A stretch of DNA of 64,000 bases from Streptomyces justiciae (GCF_015163075.1 NZ_JADDXU010000006.1:248001-312000), one strand, 5' to 3'; positions 1 to 8,539 are shown, numbered from the stretch's first letter. Notes: generated by a model not told the origin, from the sequence alone. A program made the numbers and translations.

Positions 1-97
1 GCGGCACACCGAACGGCTCGCCGGGTTGCTGGAGCAACTGGCGGAAGGGAAACATCATTTGCGGGTACGGCTGCCCGAACTGCCGCTGGCCGTCTAG
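1..97 (+). CDS. C-terminal end of an unidentified protein (partial)
   Basis: An open frame enters from the left edge and ends at TAG (95-97). It gives about 31 residues, rich in Leu, Glu and Arg and ending in LPLAV. This is too short to assign to a family. The stop overlaps by a few bases the stop of the convergent hydrolase gene that follows, which is the tight spacing usual here. Confidence 0.4.
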   Translation, partial: RHTERLAGLLEQLAEGKHHLRVRLPELPLAV

Positions 98-1044
98 CCG
101 ATCCGCATCCACACGGGCGCGTGATCCGACCCCGGCGCCCCTCGCCGCTCCGCCGGGTCCGGGCCCACCGACGGCAGCCGGGGGACCTCCTCGCCCGGCA
201 GGCCGGTGCCTGCCGACGTCACCCGGAAGACCAGGCGATGGCTCACCAGGATGTGGTCGATCAGCTCGCGGCGCCCGGAGTTGAGGCGGGAGTAGCGTTG
301 TTCGAGGGGGATCATGGGGGCGGTGCTCCAGAGCCGTTCCACATCCCCCTTGTCCGGCTTGTCGAAGCCGGGTGTGCCGATCTCGGAACCCTGCGGGCCG
401 AGCAGGATCTGCGTGGTGGCCGCCTGCACCTCGTCGTTCAGATCCCCCAGCACGGCCACGTCCCGCTCCCGCCCGTCACCCGCCAGCAGCACATCGGCCA
501 GCGCGCGCAACGCCGTCGCCTCCGCCGCCCGCCGGTACAGCGCGTACGCTCCGTAGCGCGCCCGTTCGCCCTCGTCGCGGGGCACGAAGCGGCCGCCCGG
601 ATACGACAGCAGCTTCGACTTCAGATGGCAGACCGCCGCCCGCAGCGGGCCGGCCTCCGTCGCCGCCTCCACCGCCAGGAAGCCGCGGCCCGCCTCCGCG
701 GCCACCCCGCCCTCGTCGTCCGCCTGCACCGGACGCAGCCGTGCCGGGAACGCGTTCGCGTCGGACAGCACCTCCAACGGGACCCGGCTGAGGAACCCGA
801 CCCGGATGCCCCGGCTGTCCGGGTGCCGGGACAGCCCGGTGTGCCAGTCGCCGTCCAGCATGCCGACCAGGTCCCGCAGCGCCTCCGGCTCACCGACCTC
901 CTGCACGCCCAGCAGCGTCGGGTCGAGGGCCGTGATCGTGGCGGCGAGGGCGGCGAGCTTCGTCTCGTACGCGGTCTTGTCGGCCGGGCCGAACGGGCCG
1001 CCGGGGCGGTACAGGTTCTCCAGGTTCCAGGTGCCGATGAGCAT
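94..1044 (-). CDS. Endonuclease/exonuclease/phosphatase (EEP) family hydrolase
   Basis: This 316-residue protein has the EEP-fold signatures in order: an N-terminal GTWNLENLY strand, the metal-binding Glu in GVQEV, the CHLKSK strand, GDLNDE (Asp/Asn pair) and a C-terminal SDHAPVW holding the catalytic Asp-His. Family members are Mg-dependent phosphoesterases acting on nucleic acids or phosphorylated small molecules; the substrate cannot be told. No signal peptide is visible, so it is probably cytoplasmic. I chose the ATG at 1042-1044 because it begins the fold exactly and has a purine-rich GGAAGGGGGA just upstream; an in-frame start further upstream would add 31 unstructured residues. It is divergent from the amidohydrolase gene. 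Confidence 0.8.
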   Translation of the reverse strand: MLIGTWNLENLYRPGGPFGPADKTAYETKLAALAATITALDPTLLGVQEVGEPEALRDLVGMLDGDWHTGLSRHPDSRGIRVGFLSRVPLEVLSDANAFPARLRPVQADDEGGVAAEAGRGFLAVEAATEAGPLRAAVCHLKSKLLSYPGGRFVPRDEGERARYGAYALYRRAAEATALRALADVLLAGDGRERDVAVLGDLNDEVQAATTQILLGPQGSEIGTPGFDKPDKGDVERLWSTAPMIPLEQRYSRLNSGRRELIDHILVSHRLVFRVTSAGTGLPGEEVPRLPSVGPDPAERRGAPGSDHAPVWMRIG

Positions 1045-1169
1045 GCCGGTCCCCCTTCCGGACGGTGTGGTGAGGCCAGCGTGCTCGTCCGGCCGACGCG
1101 GCGACAGAGTCGGGACACGATGCGCGGTTCGGCTCACGCGGCCCGACGACCACGCCGTACGTTGGCGTG

Positions 1170-2516
1170 ATGACCGACTCTCCCGCCGACCTCGTCATCA
1201 CCGGATGCACCGCCCTCGTCCACGACGACGAGGAGCGCATCGGGTTCGAGGAGAACGCCACCATCGTCGTCCGGGGCGGTGTCATCGAGTCCCTCACGGC
1301 GACCGAACCGCCGCCGCCCGCCGCCGAACACATCGACGCCCGTGGGCAGGTGGCCATGCCCGGGCTCGTCAACTGTCACACCCACGCCCCGATGGTCGCG
1401 CTGCGCGGGGTCGCCGAGGATCTGCCGACCGAGGAGTGGTTCAACGACGTCGTCTGGCCCGTCGAGTCCAACCTCACCGAGCGGGACGTGGAGTTGGGCG
1501 CCCGGCTCGCCTGCGCGGAGATGATCCGCGGCGGCGTCACCTGTTTCGCCGACCACTACTTCTCGATGGACGCCGTCGCCTCGGTCGTCGAGGAGTGCGG
1601 CATCCGGGCGCACCTTGGCGAGGCCTACTTCTCCTCCCAGGGCCCTCAAGGGCGGGAGAAATCACTGGAGTTCGCGCTCCGGCACCGCGGCGGCGCCGCC
1701 GGTCGCATCACCACCGCCCTCGCCCCGCACGCCCCCTACACCGTCGATGACGCCGACCTCGCCGCCACCGCCGAACTGGCCCGCGCCCATGGCCTCCCCG
1801 TCCATCTCCACGCCGCCGAGAACCGCGACCAGGCCGACACCAGCCTCGAACGCCACGGCGTCACCCCCATCGAGGTGTTGGCCCGCACCGGCATCCTCGA
1901 CACCGACGTCCTCATCGCCCACGGCACCGGCATCCTCGACCGCGACCTGCCCGTCCTTGCCGGTGCCGGCGGTCGGGTCTCCGTCGCCACCGCGCCCCGC
2001 GGCTACCTCAAGTTCGCCTGGCCCACCACCACACCCGTCCGCGCCCTGTACGACCTCGGCATCCCCGTCGGCCTCGCCACGGACGGCGCCGCCTCCAACA
2101 ACTCCCTCGACGTATGGGAGTCGATGGCGCTCACCGCGCTCATCCAGAAGTCCACGACCGGCGACCCGCGTTGGCTGACGTCCCGCCAGGCTCTGCACCA
2201 TGCCACCCTCCAGAGCGCCCGCGCGGTGGGACTCGGCGACACCCTCGGCACCCTCGCGCCCGGCCGCCGCGCCGACCTCGTCCTCGTCGACCTCAGCGGC
2301 CCGCACACCCAGCCCGTCCACGACCTCGCCGCCACCCTCGTGCACAGCGCCCGTTCCTCCGACGTCCGCACGACGATCGTCGACGGACGGGTCCTGATGC
2401 GCGACCGGGAGCTGCTGACCATCGATGTGCCCGGTGTCGTCAGGGAGTTGGGGGAGCGGATGCCCGCGCTTCTCGACCGGAGCCACGGCAGACGGATCCA
2501 GGACTACGACACCTGA
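1170..2516 (+). CDS. Amidohydrolase, S-adenosylhomocysteine/MTA deaminase type
   Basis: The 448-residue protein is a TIM-barrel metal-dependent deaminase of the AtzB/TrzN/SAH-deaminase subgroup. Metal ligands are visible: NCHTH (His70, His72), HLHAAE, AHGTG and the catalytic Asp in LATDGAASNN. The SNNSLDVWESM stretch after the Asp is typical of the SAH/guanine deaminase branch, so deamination of an adenine- or guanine-like base is likely. A GTG immediately precedes the ATG (GTGATG at 1167-1172), so the start could be one codon earlier. It stands alone, divergent from the EEP hydrolase, and the substrate is inferred from family only. Confidence 0.85.
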   Translation: MTDSPADLVITGCTALVHDDEERIGFEENATIVVRGGVIESLTATEPPPPAAEHIDARGQVAMPGLVNCHTHAPMVALRGVAEDLPTEEWFNDVVWPVESNLTERDVELGARLACAEMIRGGVTCFADHYFSMDAVASVVEECGIRAHLGEAYFSSQGPQGREKSLEFALRHRGGAAGRITTALAPHAPYTVDDADLAATAELARAHGLPVHLHAAENRDQADTSLERHGVTPIEVLARTGILDTDVLIAHGTGILDRDLPVLAGAGGRVSVATAPRGYLKFAWPTTTPVRALYDLGIPVGLATDGAASNNSLDVWESMALTALIQKSTTGDPRWLTSRQALHHATLQSARAVGLGDTLGTLAPGRRADLVLVDLSGPHTQPVHDLAATLVHSARSSDVRTTIVDGRVLMRDRELLTIDVPGVVRELGERMPALLDRSHGRRIQDYDT

Positions 2517-2608
2517 GAGCCCGCCGGAAAAAGAATTTCCCGGCACAGCGATGAGTTCCGCCGCCGCCATCGGTCACCCCCCGAAGGGACCGTTGCACAG
2601 GAGGGTTC

Positions 2609-3298
2609 ATGTCGCTTCCGGAGATCGTCTCGCGCGCGCAGTGGCGCGCGGCGCGCGGGGAACTGCTGGTCAGGGAGAAGGCGGCCACACGGGCGCGGGA
2701 CGCGCTCAACGCCGAGCGGCGCCGGCTGCCCATGGTGGAGATCGAGGAGGAGTACCTCTTCGAGGGCGGCGACGGCAAGGCGACGCTGCTCGACCTCTTC
2801 GAAGGGCGGTCCCAGCTCGTCGTCTACCACTTCATGTTCGCGCCGGAGTGGGACGCGGGCTGCCGCAGCTGCTCGGCGTTCCTGGACCAGATCGGGCATC
2901 TGGCGCATCTGAAGGCGCGGGGCACCACGTTCGCGGCGGTGTCCCGGGCGCCGTACACGAAGATCCTGCCGTTCAAGGCGCGGATGGGATGGACCCTGCC
3001 CTGGTACTCGTCGTACGGCGGCGACTTCAACCGCGACTTCGAGGCGACCCTCGTGCACGAGGGGGAGCTCGTCGAGCGGCCCGGCGTCAGCTGCTTCCTG
3101 CGGGAGCGGGACCGCGTCTTCCACACGTACTCGACGTACGAGCGAGGCCTGGACGGGCTCGGCTCCACGACCAGCCTCCTGGACCTCACCGCGCTGGGCC
3201 GGCAGGAGGAGTGGGAGGAGCCCAAGGGGCGCGCGTCGGCGCTGGGGGCGCCCGCCGGGAGCGAGCGCGTCCGCTACCACGACGAGTACGACGATTGA
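2609..3298 (+). CDS. DUF899 family thioredoxin-like protein
   Basis: The 229-residue protein matches the DUF899 family (thioredoxin-fold, predicted dithiol-disulfide oxidoreductases). Visible hallmarks are the YLFEG and LLDLFEGRSQLVVYHFMF segments, a CxxC pair (Cys85, Cys88), PWYSSYG and the C-terminal YSTYERG stretch. It lacks a signal peptide and probably acts in the cytoplasm. An AGGAGG Shine-Dalgarno sequence sits a few bases before the ATG. The in vivo role is unknown. About 90 bases separate it from the amidohydrolase on the same strand, so an independent promoter is likely. Confidence 0.8.
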   Translation: MSLPEIVSRAQWRAARGELLVREKAATRARDALNAERRRLPMVEIEEEYLFEGGDGKATLLDLFEGRSQLVVYHFMFAPEWDAGCRSCSAFLDQIGHLAHLKARGTTFAAVSRAPYTKILPFKARMGWTLPWYSSYGGDFNRDFEATLVHEGELVERPGVSCFLRERDRVFHTYSTYERGLDGLGSTTSLLDLTALGRQEEWEEPKGRASALGAPAGSERVRYHDEYDD

Positions 3299-3325
3299 CG
3301 CGGAGAGTGCAGGAAATGACACGAG

Positions 3326-3381
3326 CGGTAACGGAAGTGACCGTTCGGTAACCGGTTTCTCACGCTGCGCGCTGAACCGGT
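3326..3381. promoter_or_regulatory. Cluster of short repeats upstream of the small gene at 3475
   Basis: The gap between the DUF899 gene and the small gene contains two direct copies of CGGTAAC, an AACGG/CCGTT inverted repeat, and a 7-bp inverted repeat ACCGGTT (3351-3357) / AACCGGT (3375-3381). This density suggests operator sites, but no regulator family can be named. Confidence 0.3.
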
Positions 3382-3474
3382 GTCAACTACGTCTCAGTCC
3401 CGCAACTCAACGAGCCGTTCCGGGCCTCCAGAGCGTTAACTCCTTACAGAAGGACGCTTGATCGGAGGTGCAGG

Positions 3475-3666
3475 ATGGTGAACGGGCGAAAGGTGCTCGA
3501 GCGCTTTCCCGCCGGTGGCCCGCGTGGCTCCTGGCCCGCGGAGGAGTTCGCGCACGCACGGCGCATGGAGGGCACGCCCGCCGAGGTCGTGATGGACCTC
3601 GCGACGGACGCGTTCCTGGTTGTCGTCCCCGCGGACACCGCGGTCAGCTCGCCTTCGGTGCCGTGA
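3475..3666 (+). CDS. Small hypothetical protein (63 aa)
   Basis: I do not recognise a family. The start is well supported: GGAGGTG at 3464-3470 lies four bases before the ATG. The peptide is mixed charged/hydrophobic, has no membrane segment, and holds a central EVVMDLATDAFLVVV stretch that could form a strand-helix unit. Its 3' end overlaps by 23 bp the 3' end of the convergent ABC transporter gene, so the two transcripts are partly antisense. Codon use fits the neighbours. A short leader or regulatory peptide is possible; no function is claimed. Confidence 0.55.
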   Translation: MVNGRKVLERFPAGGPRGSWPAEEFAHARRMEGTPAEVVMDLATDAFLVVVPADTAVSSPSVP

Positions 3667-5575
3667 ACTGGTCCGCCTGGAGCGAGTACAGCTCGGCGTA
3701 GACGCCGCCGGTCGCCAGCAGCTCCTCGGGGGTGCCCGACTCGACGAGCCGGCCCTGCTCCAGGACGTGCACCAGGTCCGCGTGCCGTACGGACGCCAGC
3801 CGGTGGGTGATCAGGACGACCGTCTGCCCGCTGCCCGCCAGGGCGCGGATCTTCTCGAAGACCTCCAGCTCGGCCCGCGCGTCCAGCGCCGCCGTCGGCT
3901 CGTCCACGATCAGGATGCGGCCGCGCCGGTAGGCCGCCCGCGCGATGCCGAGGCGCTGCCACTGCCCGCCGGACAGCTCGTGCCCGCCGCTGAAATGGCG
4001 GGCCAGCAGCGTGTCCAGGCCACGCGGCAGATCCGCCACCACGTCCTGGGCGCCGGCCTCGGCGATCGAGTCGGCCATCCGCTCCTCGGTCAGCGGCGCC
4101 GCCGACCGGCCGACCGCCACATTGACCCGGGCCGTGAACGGCCAGCGCTTGAAGTCCTGCGCCACCATCGCGATCCGCTCGGCGAGCAGATGCCGGTCCG
4201 CGTCCGCCGTGTCCACGCCGTCCCACAGGATGCGGCCCCGGTCCGGCTTGTAGAGCCCGGCCAGCAGCTTCACCAGGGTCGTCTTGCCCGAGCCGTTCTC
4301 GCCGACCAGCGCCACGATCCGGCCGAGGGGGAGCGTGAGCGTCACGTCGTCCAGGGCCGGGTGCGTGGACTCGCCCGGATAGCTGAACGTGACGTTCTCG
4401 AATCGGATCTCCCGCGGGTCCTCGGGCAGTTCCCGTCCGCCGACCGGGATCGCGCGCTGCTCGGCCTCGACGTACAGCCGTTGCAGATCGCCGACGAAGA
4501 GGGCCTCCTGATGGAGCTGGTTCACCTCCAGGACCAGGCTGTCCAGGCTGGCGGAACCCGAACGGATCGCGATCACCGCCGTGCCCGCCACCGACAGCGC
4601 CATCGCCCCGGCGAGCAGCAGCCCGCCGAGCGTCGCGTACGTCGCCACCGTCGCGAGCCCCGTCCAGAACGCCGCGATCAGCCCGGTACGGGCCGCGAGC
4701 CGGGCCAGCCGGGCCTGTTCCGCCTCCGCGACCTCCGACATGGCCCGGTAGTGGTGCAGCAGGAACGGGCCGACGCCGTGCACCCGGATCTCCGGCGCCG
4801 CGGTCGGTTCGGTGAGCAGCTCGCTGAGCAGATGACCGGCGCGGGCGTGCTGCACCCAGGTGTGGAAGGACTCGTACCGGCGCCGGGCGATCGTCAGGGC
4901 GCTCCAGGCGCTGGGCAGGGTCATGGTCACCAGCAGCGGCAGCAGCGCCGGGTGCAGCACGGTCAGCACGCCGGCCGCCGCGATCAGCGAGATCGCCGCG
5001 TTCATGACCCGGGTGGCGTAGGCGATCATGCGGCGGGCGGACGAGGCGCCGTACTGGGCGGTGTCCAGCAGTTTGTGGAAGGCGTGGTCCTCGATCGCGG
5101 CCAGTTCCACGGCGGCCGCCCGCTCCAGATAGCGCTCGGTCGCCACCCGCTCCACCTTCGGTTCCAGGCGTCCGGTGGCGTACGTCGACGCGGCCCGCAG
5201 CACCGCGGCCACCAGCATCACCGAGGCCATCGCGACGAGGGCGGGGACGGCACCCCGTAACCGCTCCTCGATCGAACCGCCGCCGATCAGCTGCCCCAGC
5301 ACACTGTTCACGGCCAGCAGACTCACCGCCTGTGCCGCGCCCCGGCCCGCCTCGGCGCCGAGCACGACCTTCGCGGCCCGCCGGTCGGCCTGCCAGGCGA
5401 GCCGGAAACTGAGCGAGAGCAGCGCGGGCAGTTGGCGCACCATCTCCCGGAAGTTCAGCTGGAGCCGGGCGTCGGAGTGGCTGTTCCAGCCCATGTCGTA
5501 GCGCAGCGGCCCACCGAAGAGCAGCCGCTCCGACTCCGACACCTCAGGCTCTCCGGCGTCGCGCTTCTTCCCCAC
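3644..5575 (-). CDS. ABC transporter, fused permease and ATPase
   Basis: The 643-residue protein has an N-terminal six-helix type-1 exporter membrane domain (roughly residues 50-375, with hydrophobic spans near 80-100, 108-130, 195-225 and 295-340) followed by a nucleotide-binding domain: Walker A GENGSGKT (425-432), signature LSGGQ (534-538), Walker B ILIVDEP (554-560) and an H-loop ITHRLA. It would work as a homodimer, or with a partner not present here. No lanthipeptide or other natural-product genes lie nearby, so the cargo is unknown. It is followed downstream by the small convergent gene at 3475-3666. Confidence 0.85.
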   Translation of the reverse strand: MGKKRDAGEPEVSESERLLFGGPLRYDMGWNSHSDARLQLNFREMVRQLPALLSLSFRLAWQADRRAAKVVLGAEAGRGAAQAVSLLAVNSVLGQLIGGGSIEERLRGAVPALVAMASVMLVAAVLRAASTYATGRLEPKVERVATERYLERAAAVELAAIEDHAFHKLLDTAQYGASSARRMIAYATRVMNAAISLIAAAGVLTVLHPALLPLLVTMTLPSAWSALTIARRRYESFHTWVQHARAGHLLSELLTEPTAAPEIRVHGVGPFLLHHYRAMSEVAEAEQARLARLAARTGLIAAFWTGLATVATYATLGGLLLAGAMALSVAGTAVIAIRSGSASLDSLVLEVNQLHQEALFVGDLQRLYVEAEQRAIPVGGRELPEDPREIRFENVTFSYPGESTHPALDDVTLTLPLGRIVALVGENGSGKTTLVKLLAGLYKPDRGRILWDGVDTADADRHLLAERIAMVAQDFKRWPFTARVNVAVGRSAAPLTEERMADSIAEAGAQDVVADLPRGLDTLLARHFSGGHELSGGQWQRLGIARAAYRRGRILIVDEPTAALDARAELEVFEKIRALAGSGQTVVLITHRLASVRHADLVHVLEQGRLVESGTPEELLATGGVYAELYSLQADQFTAPKAS

Positions 5576-5703
5576 CGACGGCCTCCCCCGATCGTGGTCG
5601 GAGGGCCACTATCGCGGGAGGGGGTCGCCAGGGGCAGGGCGCGGAGACCGGCCGGGGTTGCGCGCGGGCGTACGCCTGTGCGGGCCCGCGGGGAGACGGA
5701 GGC

Positions 5704-6144
5704 TCAGGCGCTGACCGGTCGGGACCAGGCGGGTGTCGTCCCCGTCAGCCGGCACAGGGCCAGATACAGGGGAATCGGCGGGGTGTAAGGGACCGTGCCC
5801 TCCGGCTTGTGGATCAGGCCGGGGACGCCCGGGGCGTCGGGGACGATCGCGCCGGTGGCGTAGCGCGCGGGCGCGGGCCACTCCAGGGCGTAGTCGGAGT
5901 CCGACGGAACGATCCACCACCAGTGCGCCTCATCGGCGTAGACGCAGCCGACGCGGGGCAGCCGGGGCATCACCAGCGGGCCGAAGCGGGCGGGTACCGC
6001 CACCGCGTCGCAGCCCAGCGGGGCCGTCATGCCGTCGGGTACCGGGAGCCGTCGGGGGGTGACCGGCGTGTGCAGTCCCCGCCGGAGGCGGACCAGCGTG
6101 TCCAGGGTCATGACCTGGCCACCGGTCGCAGCCCTCAGAGCCAT
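5704..6144 (-). CDS. Conserved hypothetical protein of the whiJ-like locus
   Basis: The 146-residue protein has no recognisable catalytic motif. It is rich in Pro and Trp (HWWWIVPSDSDYALEWP) with a C-terminal amphipathic segment, and is probably a small soluble domain. Its ATG at 6144 overlaps the stop of the upstream ATPase-like gene by about 10 bp, so the two are very likely translationally coupled and work together. A second in-frame ATG at 6111 (MTLDTLVRL) is a possible start; neither has a strong Shine-Dalgarno sequence. It may be the effector or partner of the SpoIIAB-like protein. Confidence 0.65.
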   Translation of the reverse strand: MALRAATGGQVMTLDTLVRLRRGLHTPVTPRRLPVPDGMTAPLGCDAVAVPARFGPLVMPRLPRVGCVYADEAHWWWIVPSDSDYALEWPAPARYATGAIVPDAPGVPGLIHKPEGTVPYTPPIPLYLALCRLTGTTPAWSRPVSA

Positions 6145-7184
6145 GGGCCCCCCGTCCCGTGGTGCGGCGCCGATCCGTGGTGCCGGGATGTGCCGTGGTG
6201 GGGGGCTTCCGCCCCGTCGTACCGGACTTCCGTGCCGTCGTGCCAGGGCGCCCCGTAGTGCAGGGTCTCGCTGCCGTCGTGCCGGGGCCTTCCGAGGTGC
6301 CAGGTCTCGGCGCCGGGGGGCCAGGGCTCGCCGCCGTGGTGGCGGGGGGTGCCGTCGTGCCGGGGAGTTGCGTCGTGCCGGGCGGCTCTCGCACCGTCGG
6401 GGCGGGGTATGCCCGCGCCGTGGCCGGGGAGCGCGTCGCTGTGCCCGGATGCTCCGGTGCCGTGGCCGGGTATCGCGTCGCCGTTCATCGGTATCGCGTC
6501 GCCGTGTTCCGGTAGCGCGTGGTGTCGGGCGTCGGCGTCGTGGCGAGGGCTGGTGTCGGCGTCGTAGCGTGCGTCCGCCTTGTGCAGGGCGTCCGCCTCG
6601 TCGTCCTCGCCGCCCGAGCCGCCGGCCGGGCCGGGCTTGGGGCGGGCTCCCCAGCCGAGGTCGTTGTGCGGGCCGGTGCCGGTCCCCGCGGTGTCGCCCT
6701 CACGGGGCAGGTCCGCCCAGACCAGCAGGCCGGGACCGTGCTCATGGGTGCCCCAGGAGTGACACAGGGCGTCGACGAGAAGCAATCCCCTCCCGTGCTC
6801 CTCCTCGCCCCGCGGCGCGCACGGGTGCGGCTCGCCCGGGGCGCAGCCCTCGTCCCGCACGGCTATGCGCACCAGGTCGTCGCCGTCGTGCAGCTCGCAG
6901 ACTATGTGTCTGCTCGCGGTGTGCACGATGGCGTTGGTGACGAGCTCGGAGACCACCAGGGCCGCCGTGTCGCAGGTGTCCTCACAGACCGCCCAGCCGT
7001 TCAGCCGGGCGCGCGTCAGCCGTCTGGCCTGCGCGGCGGAACCCGGATGTGCGGCCAGCTCGAACCGGAACCGGCGCTCGGCAGCGGGCCCGGCAGAGCG
7101 GCCTGCTCCCGATGCGGCACCGAGGCTGTGGGGGCCTGCGGCGGCGTCTGTTCCTAAGGGCGCGGACGGAATCACGCTTGCCAC
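6135..7184 (-). CDS. SpoIIAB/AbaA-like ATP-binding anti-sigma-type protein with His-rich tail
   Basis: The first half (about residues 30-170) is a HATPase domain of the RsbW/SpoIIAB anti-sigma kinase type: N-box SELVTNAIVHT, G1 box VRDEGCAPGE and G2 box EEHGRGLLLVDAL. Such proteins bind or phosphorylate anti-anti-sigma factors. The second half is unusual: about 145 residues of degenerate repeats such as RHDGTPRHHGG and SRHHGSAPHHG, with about twenty histidines plus Asp and Gly, where family members normally stop. I chose a GTG near 7184; a TTG at 7211 would add nine residues. It is divergent from the XRE/DUF397 pair and overlaps the next gene, forming a whiJ-type locus. Confidence 0.8.
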   Translation of the reverse strand: MASVIPSAPLGTDAAAGPHSLGAASGAGRSAGPAAERRFRFELAAHPGSAAQARRLTRARLNGWAVCEDTCDTAALVVSELVTNAIVHTASRHIVCELHDGDDLVRIAVRDEGCAPGEPHPCAPRGEEEHGRGLLLVDALCHSWGTHEHGPGLLVWADLPREGDTAGTGTGPHNDLGWGARPKPGPAGGSGGEDDEADALHKADARYDADTSPRHDADARHHALPEHGDAIPMNGDAIPGHGTGASGHSDALPGHGAGIPRPDGARAARHDATPRHDGTPRHHGGEPWPPGAETWHLGRPRHDGSETLHYGAPWHDGTEVRYDGAEAPHHGTSRHHGSAPHHGTGGPWL

Positions 7185-7200
7185 TATCGCCCCGCCGTGA

Positions 7201-7236
7201 ACACTTGGCAAGTGTCACTCTGAAAATTGCAGAGTG
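7201..7236. promoter_or_regulatory. Two adjacent perfect inverted repeats in the whiJ-like divergent promoter
   Basis: The first repeat is ACACTTG-g-CAAGTGT (7201-7215, 7-bp arms). Directly beside it is CACTCTG-N7-CAGAGTG (7216-7236, 7-bp arms). They lie between the divergent ATPase-like and XRE genes, in a locally A/T-richer stretch. They are good candidates for operators of the XRE regulator encoded next door. Confidence 0.5.
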
Positions 7237-7423
7237 CTGTGTGACGGTCTGGAAGGCCGTGGCACACTGCTCGCAACAAGCACGTCGAGCGGCGCCAGTT
7301 GAGATCACCGGAGATCCGACCAGGTCTTCGAATAGGTCTTCGAATGGCGCCGTCCGGCTGCCAGGATTCTTTTGCACAGGTTTTTCGGGTCCCCGGGCCC
7401 CCGGGACGTCCAGGAGGTGGAGG

Positions 7424-8284
7424 GTGAGCGAGCCGCGGTCCGCGCCGACGGTCGGCCAGGTCGTCCTCGGCCGGCGCCTGCTGGACCTGCGCGAGCGCGC
7501 CGGTCTCAAGCGCGAGGAGGCCGCCAAGGTTCTCCGCGTCGCCCCGGCCACCGTCCGCCGCATGGAGATGGCCGAGGTCGGCCTCAAGATCCCGTACCTC
7601 CAGCTGCTCCTGAAGTCCTACGGCGTCTCCGACGAGGAGGCCGACGCCTTCGTGCAGCTGGCCGAGGAGGCCAACAAGCCCGGCTGGTGGCAGCGGTACC
7701 ACGACATCCTGCCCGGCTGGTTCTCGATGTACGTCAGCCTCGAGGGCGCCGCCAGCCTCATCCGGTCCTACGACCCGCACTTCGTGCCCGGGCTGCTCCA
7801 GACCGAGGAGTACGCCCGCGGTGTGCTGAAGTCCGGAGCCATCGGCCAGACCCGGCCGGAGGACATCGAGCGCCACGTCGCCCTGCGAGTACAACGCCAG
7901 GAACTGCTCACCCGTCCCGATGCCCCCCGTTTCTGGGCGGTCATCGACGAGACCGCGCTGCGCCGCCCGGTGGGCGGCCCGGAGGTGATGCGTGCCCAGA
8001 TCGACCGACTGCTCGAGGCCACGAAGCTGCCCAACGTGACGCTGCAGGTCGCCCCGTTCGCCAACGGGCCGCACCCCGGCACGTACGGGCCCTTCGTGCT
8101 GTTCCGATTCGCCGTGCCGGAGCTTCCGGACATGGTTTACAGCGAGTACCTGACCGGCGCCGTCTACCTGGACGCGCGCGCGGAGGTGGCGACCCACCTC
8201 GAGGTCATGGACCGCACGGCGGCGCAGGCCGCTACGGCACATCGCACGAAGGAGATCCTCCGGGATCTCCGCAAGGAGCTGTGA
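7424..8284 (+). CDS. XRE-family regulator with DUF5753 sensor domain (WhiJ-like)
   Basis: The 286-residue protein has an N-terminal Cro/C1 helix-turn-helix (about residues 12-65: VLGRRLLDLRERAGLKREE...APATVRRME) and a C-terminal DUF5753 domain (about 90-275) with the usual IRSYDPHFVPGLLQTEEYAR, VALRVQRQELL and YSEYLTGAVYLD signatures. It is the WhiJ type of Streptomyces regulator, which normally works with a small DUF397 protein; here that gene begins immediately after its stop. The GTG at 7424 has AGGAGGTG six bases upstream and starts exactly at the family N-terminus. It probably controls itself and the divergent anti-sigma-like operon through the inverted repeats at 7201-7236. Confidence 0.88.
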   Translation: MSEPRSAPTVGQVVLGRRLLDLRERAGLKREEAAKVLRVAPATVRRMEMAEVGLKIPYLQLLLKSYGVSDEEADAFVQLAEEANKPGWWQRYHDILPGWFSMYVSLEGAASLIRSYDPHFVPGLLQTEEYARGVLKSGAIGQTRPEDIERHVALRVQRQELLTRPDAPRFWAVIDETALRRPVGGPEVMRAQIDRLLEATKLPNVTLQVAPFANGPHPGTYGPFVLFRFAVPELPDMVYSEYLTGAVYLDARAEVATHLEVMDRTAAQAATAHRTKEILRDLRKEL

Positions 8285-8539
8285 ATGGATCGCATCAAGC
8301 CGCGCATACCGGTCTACAACGGCATGCCCGCGCGGGAGTTGGGCAGCGAGGGCTGGCACAAGCCGTGGAGCGGCGGCAACGGCGGCAACTGCCTGGAGGC
8401 GATGAAGCTGGCCGACGGCCGGATCGCCGTCCGCCAGTCGACCGATCCGGACGGTCCGGCGCTGATCTACACCACGGACGAGATGACGGCTTTCATCGAG
8501 GGCGCGAAGGCAGGGGAGGCGGACTTCCTGCTGTCATGA
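8285..8539 (+). CDS. DUF397 small protein (WhiJ partner)
   Basis: The 84-residue protein matches DUF397: WHKPWSGGNGGNCLEA near the middle, then VRQSTDPDGPALIYTTDEMTAFIEGAK. In Streptomyces these proteins are encoded beside WhiJ-like XRE regulators and are thought to modulate their DNA binding. The ATG directly abuts the XRE stop (TGA then ATG, no gap), which implies translational coupling and roughly equal synthesis. Confidence 0.9.
   Translation: MDRIKPRIPVYNGMPARELGSEGWHKPWSGGNGGNCLEAMKLADGRIAVRQSTDPDGPALIYTTDEMTAFIEGAKAGEADFLLS

Noticed and set aside
3644..5575. ABC exporter considered as part of a lantibiotic or RiPP cluster
   Set aside because: No precursor peptide, lanthionine synthetase or peptidase lies within several kilobases.
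7201..7400. LexA SOS box searched for near the XRE gene and before the repair genes
   Set aside because: No convincing GAAC-N4-GTTC-type site was found.
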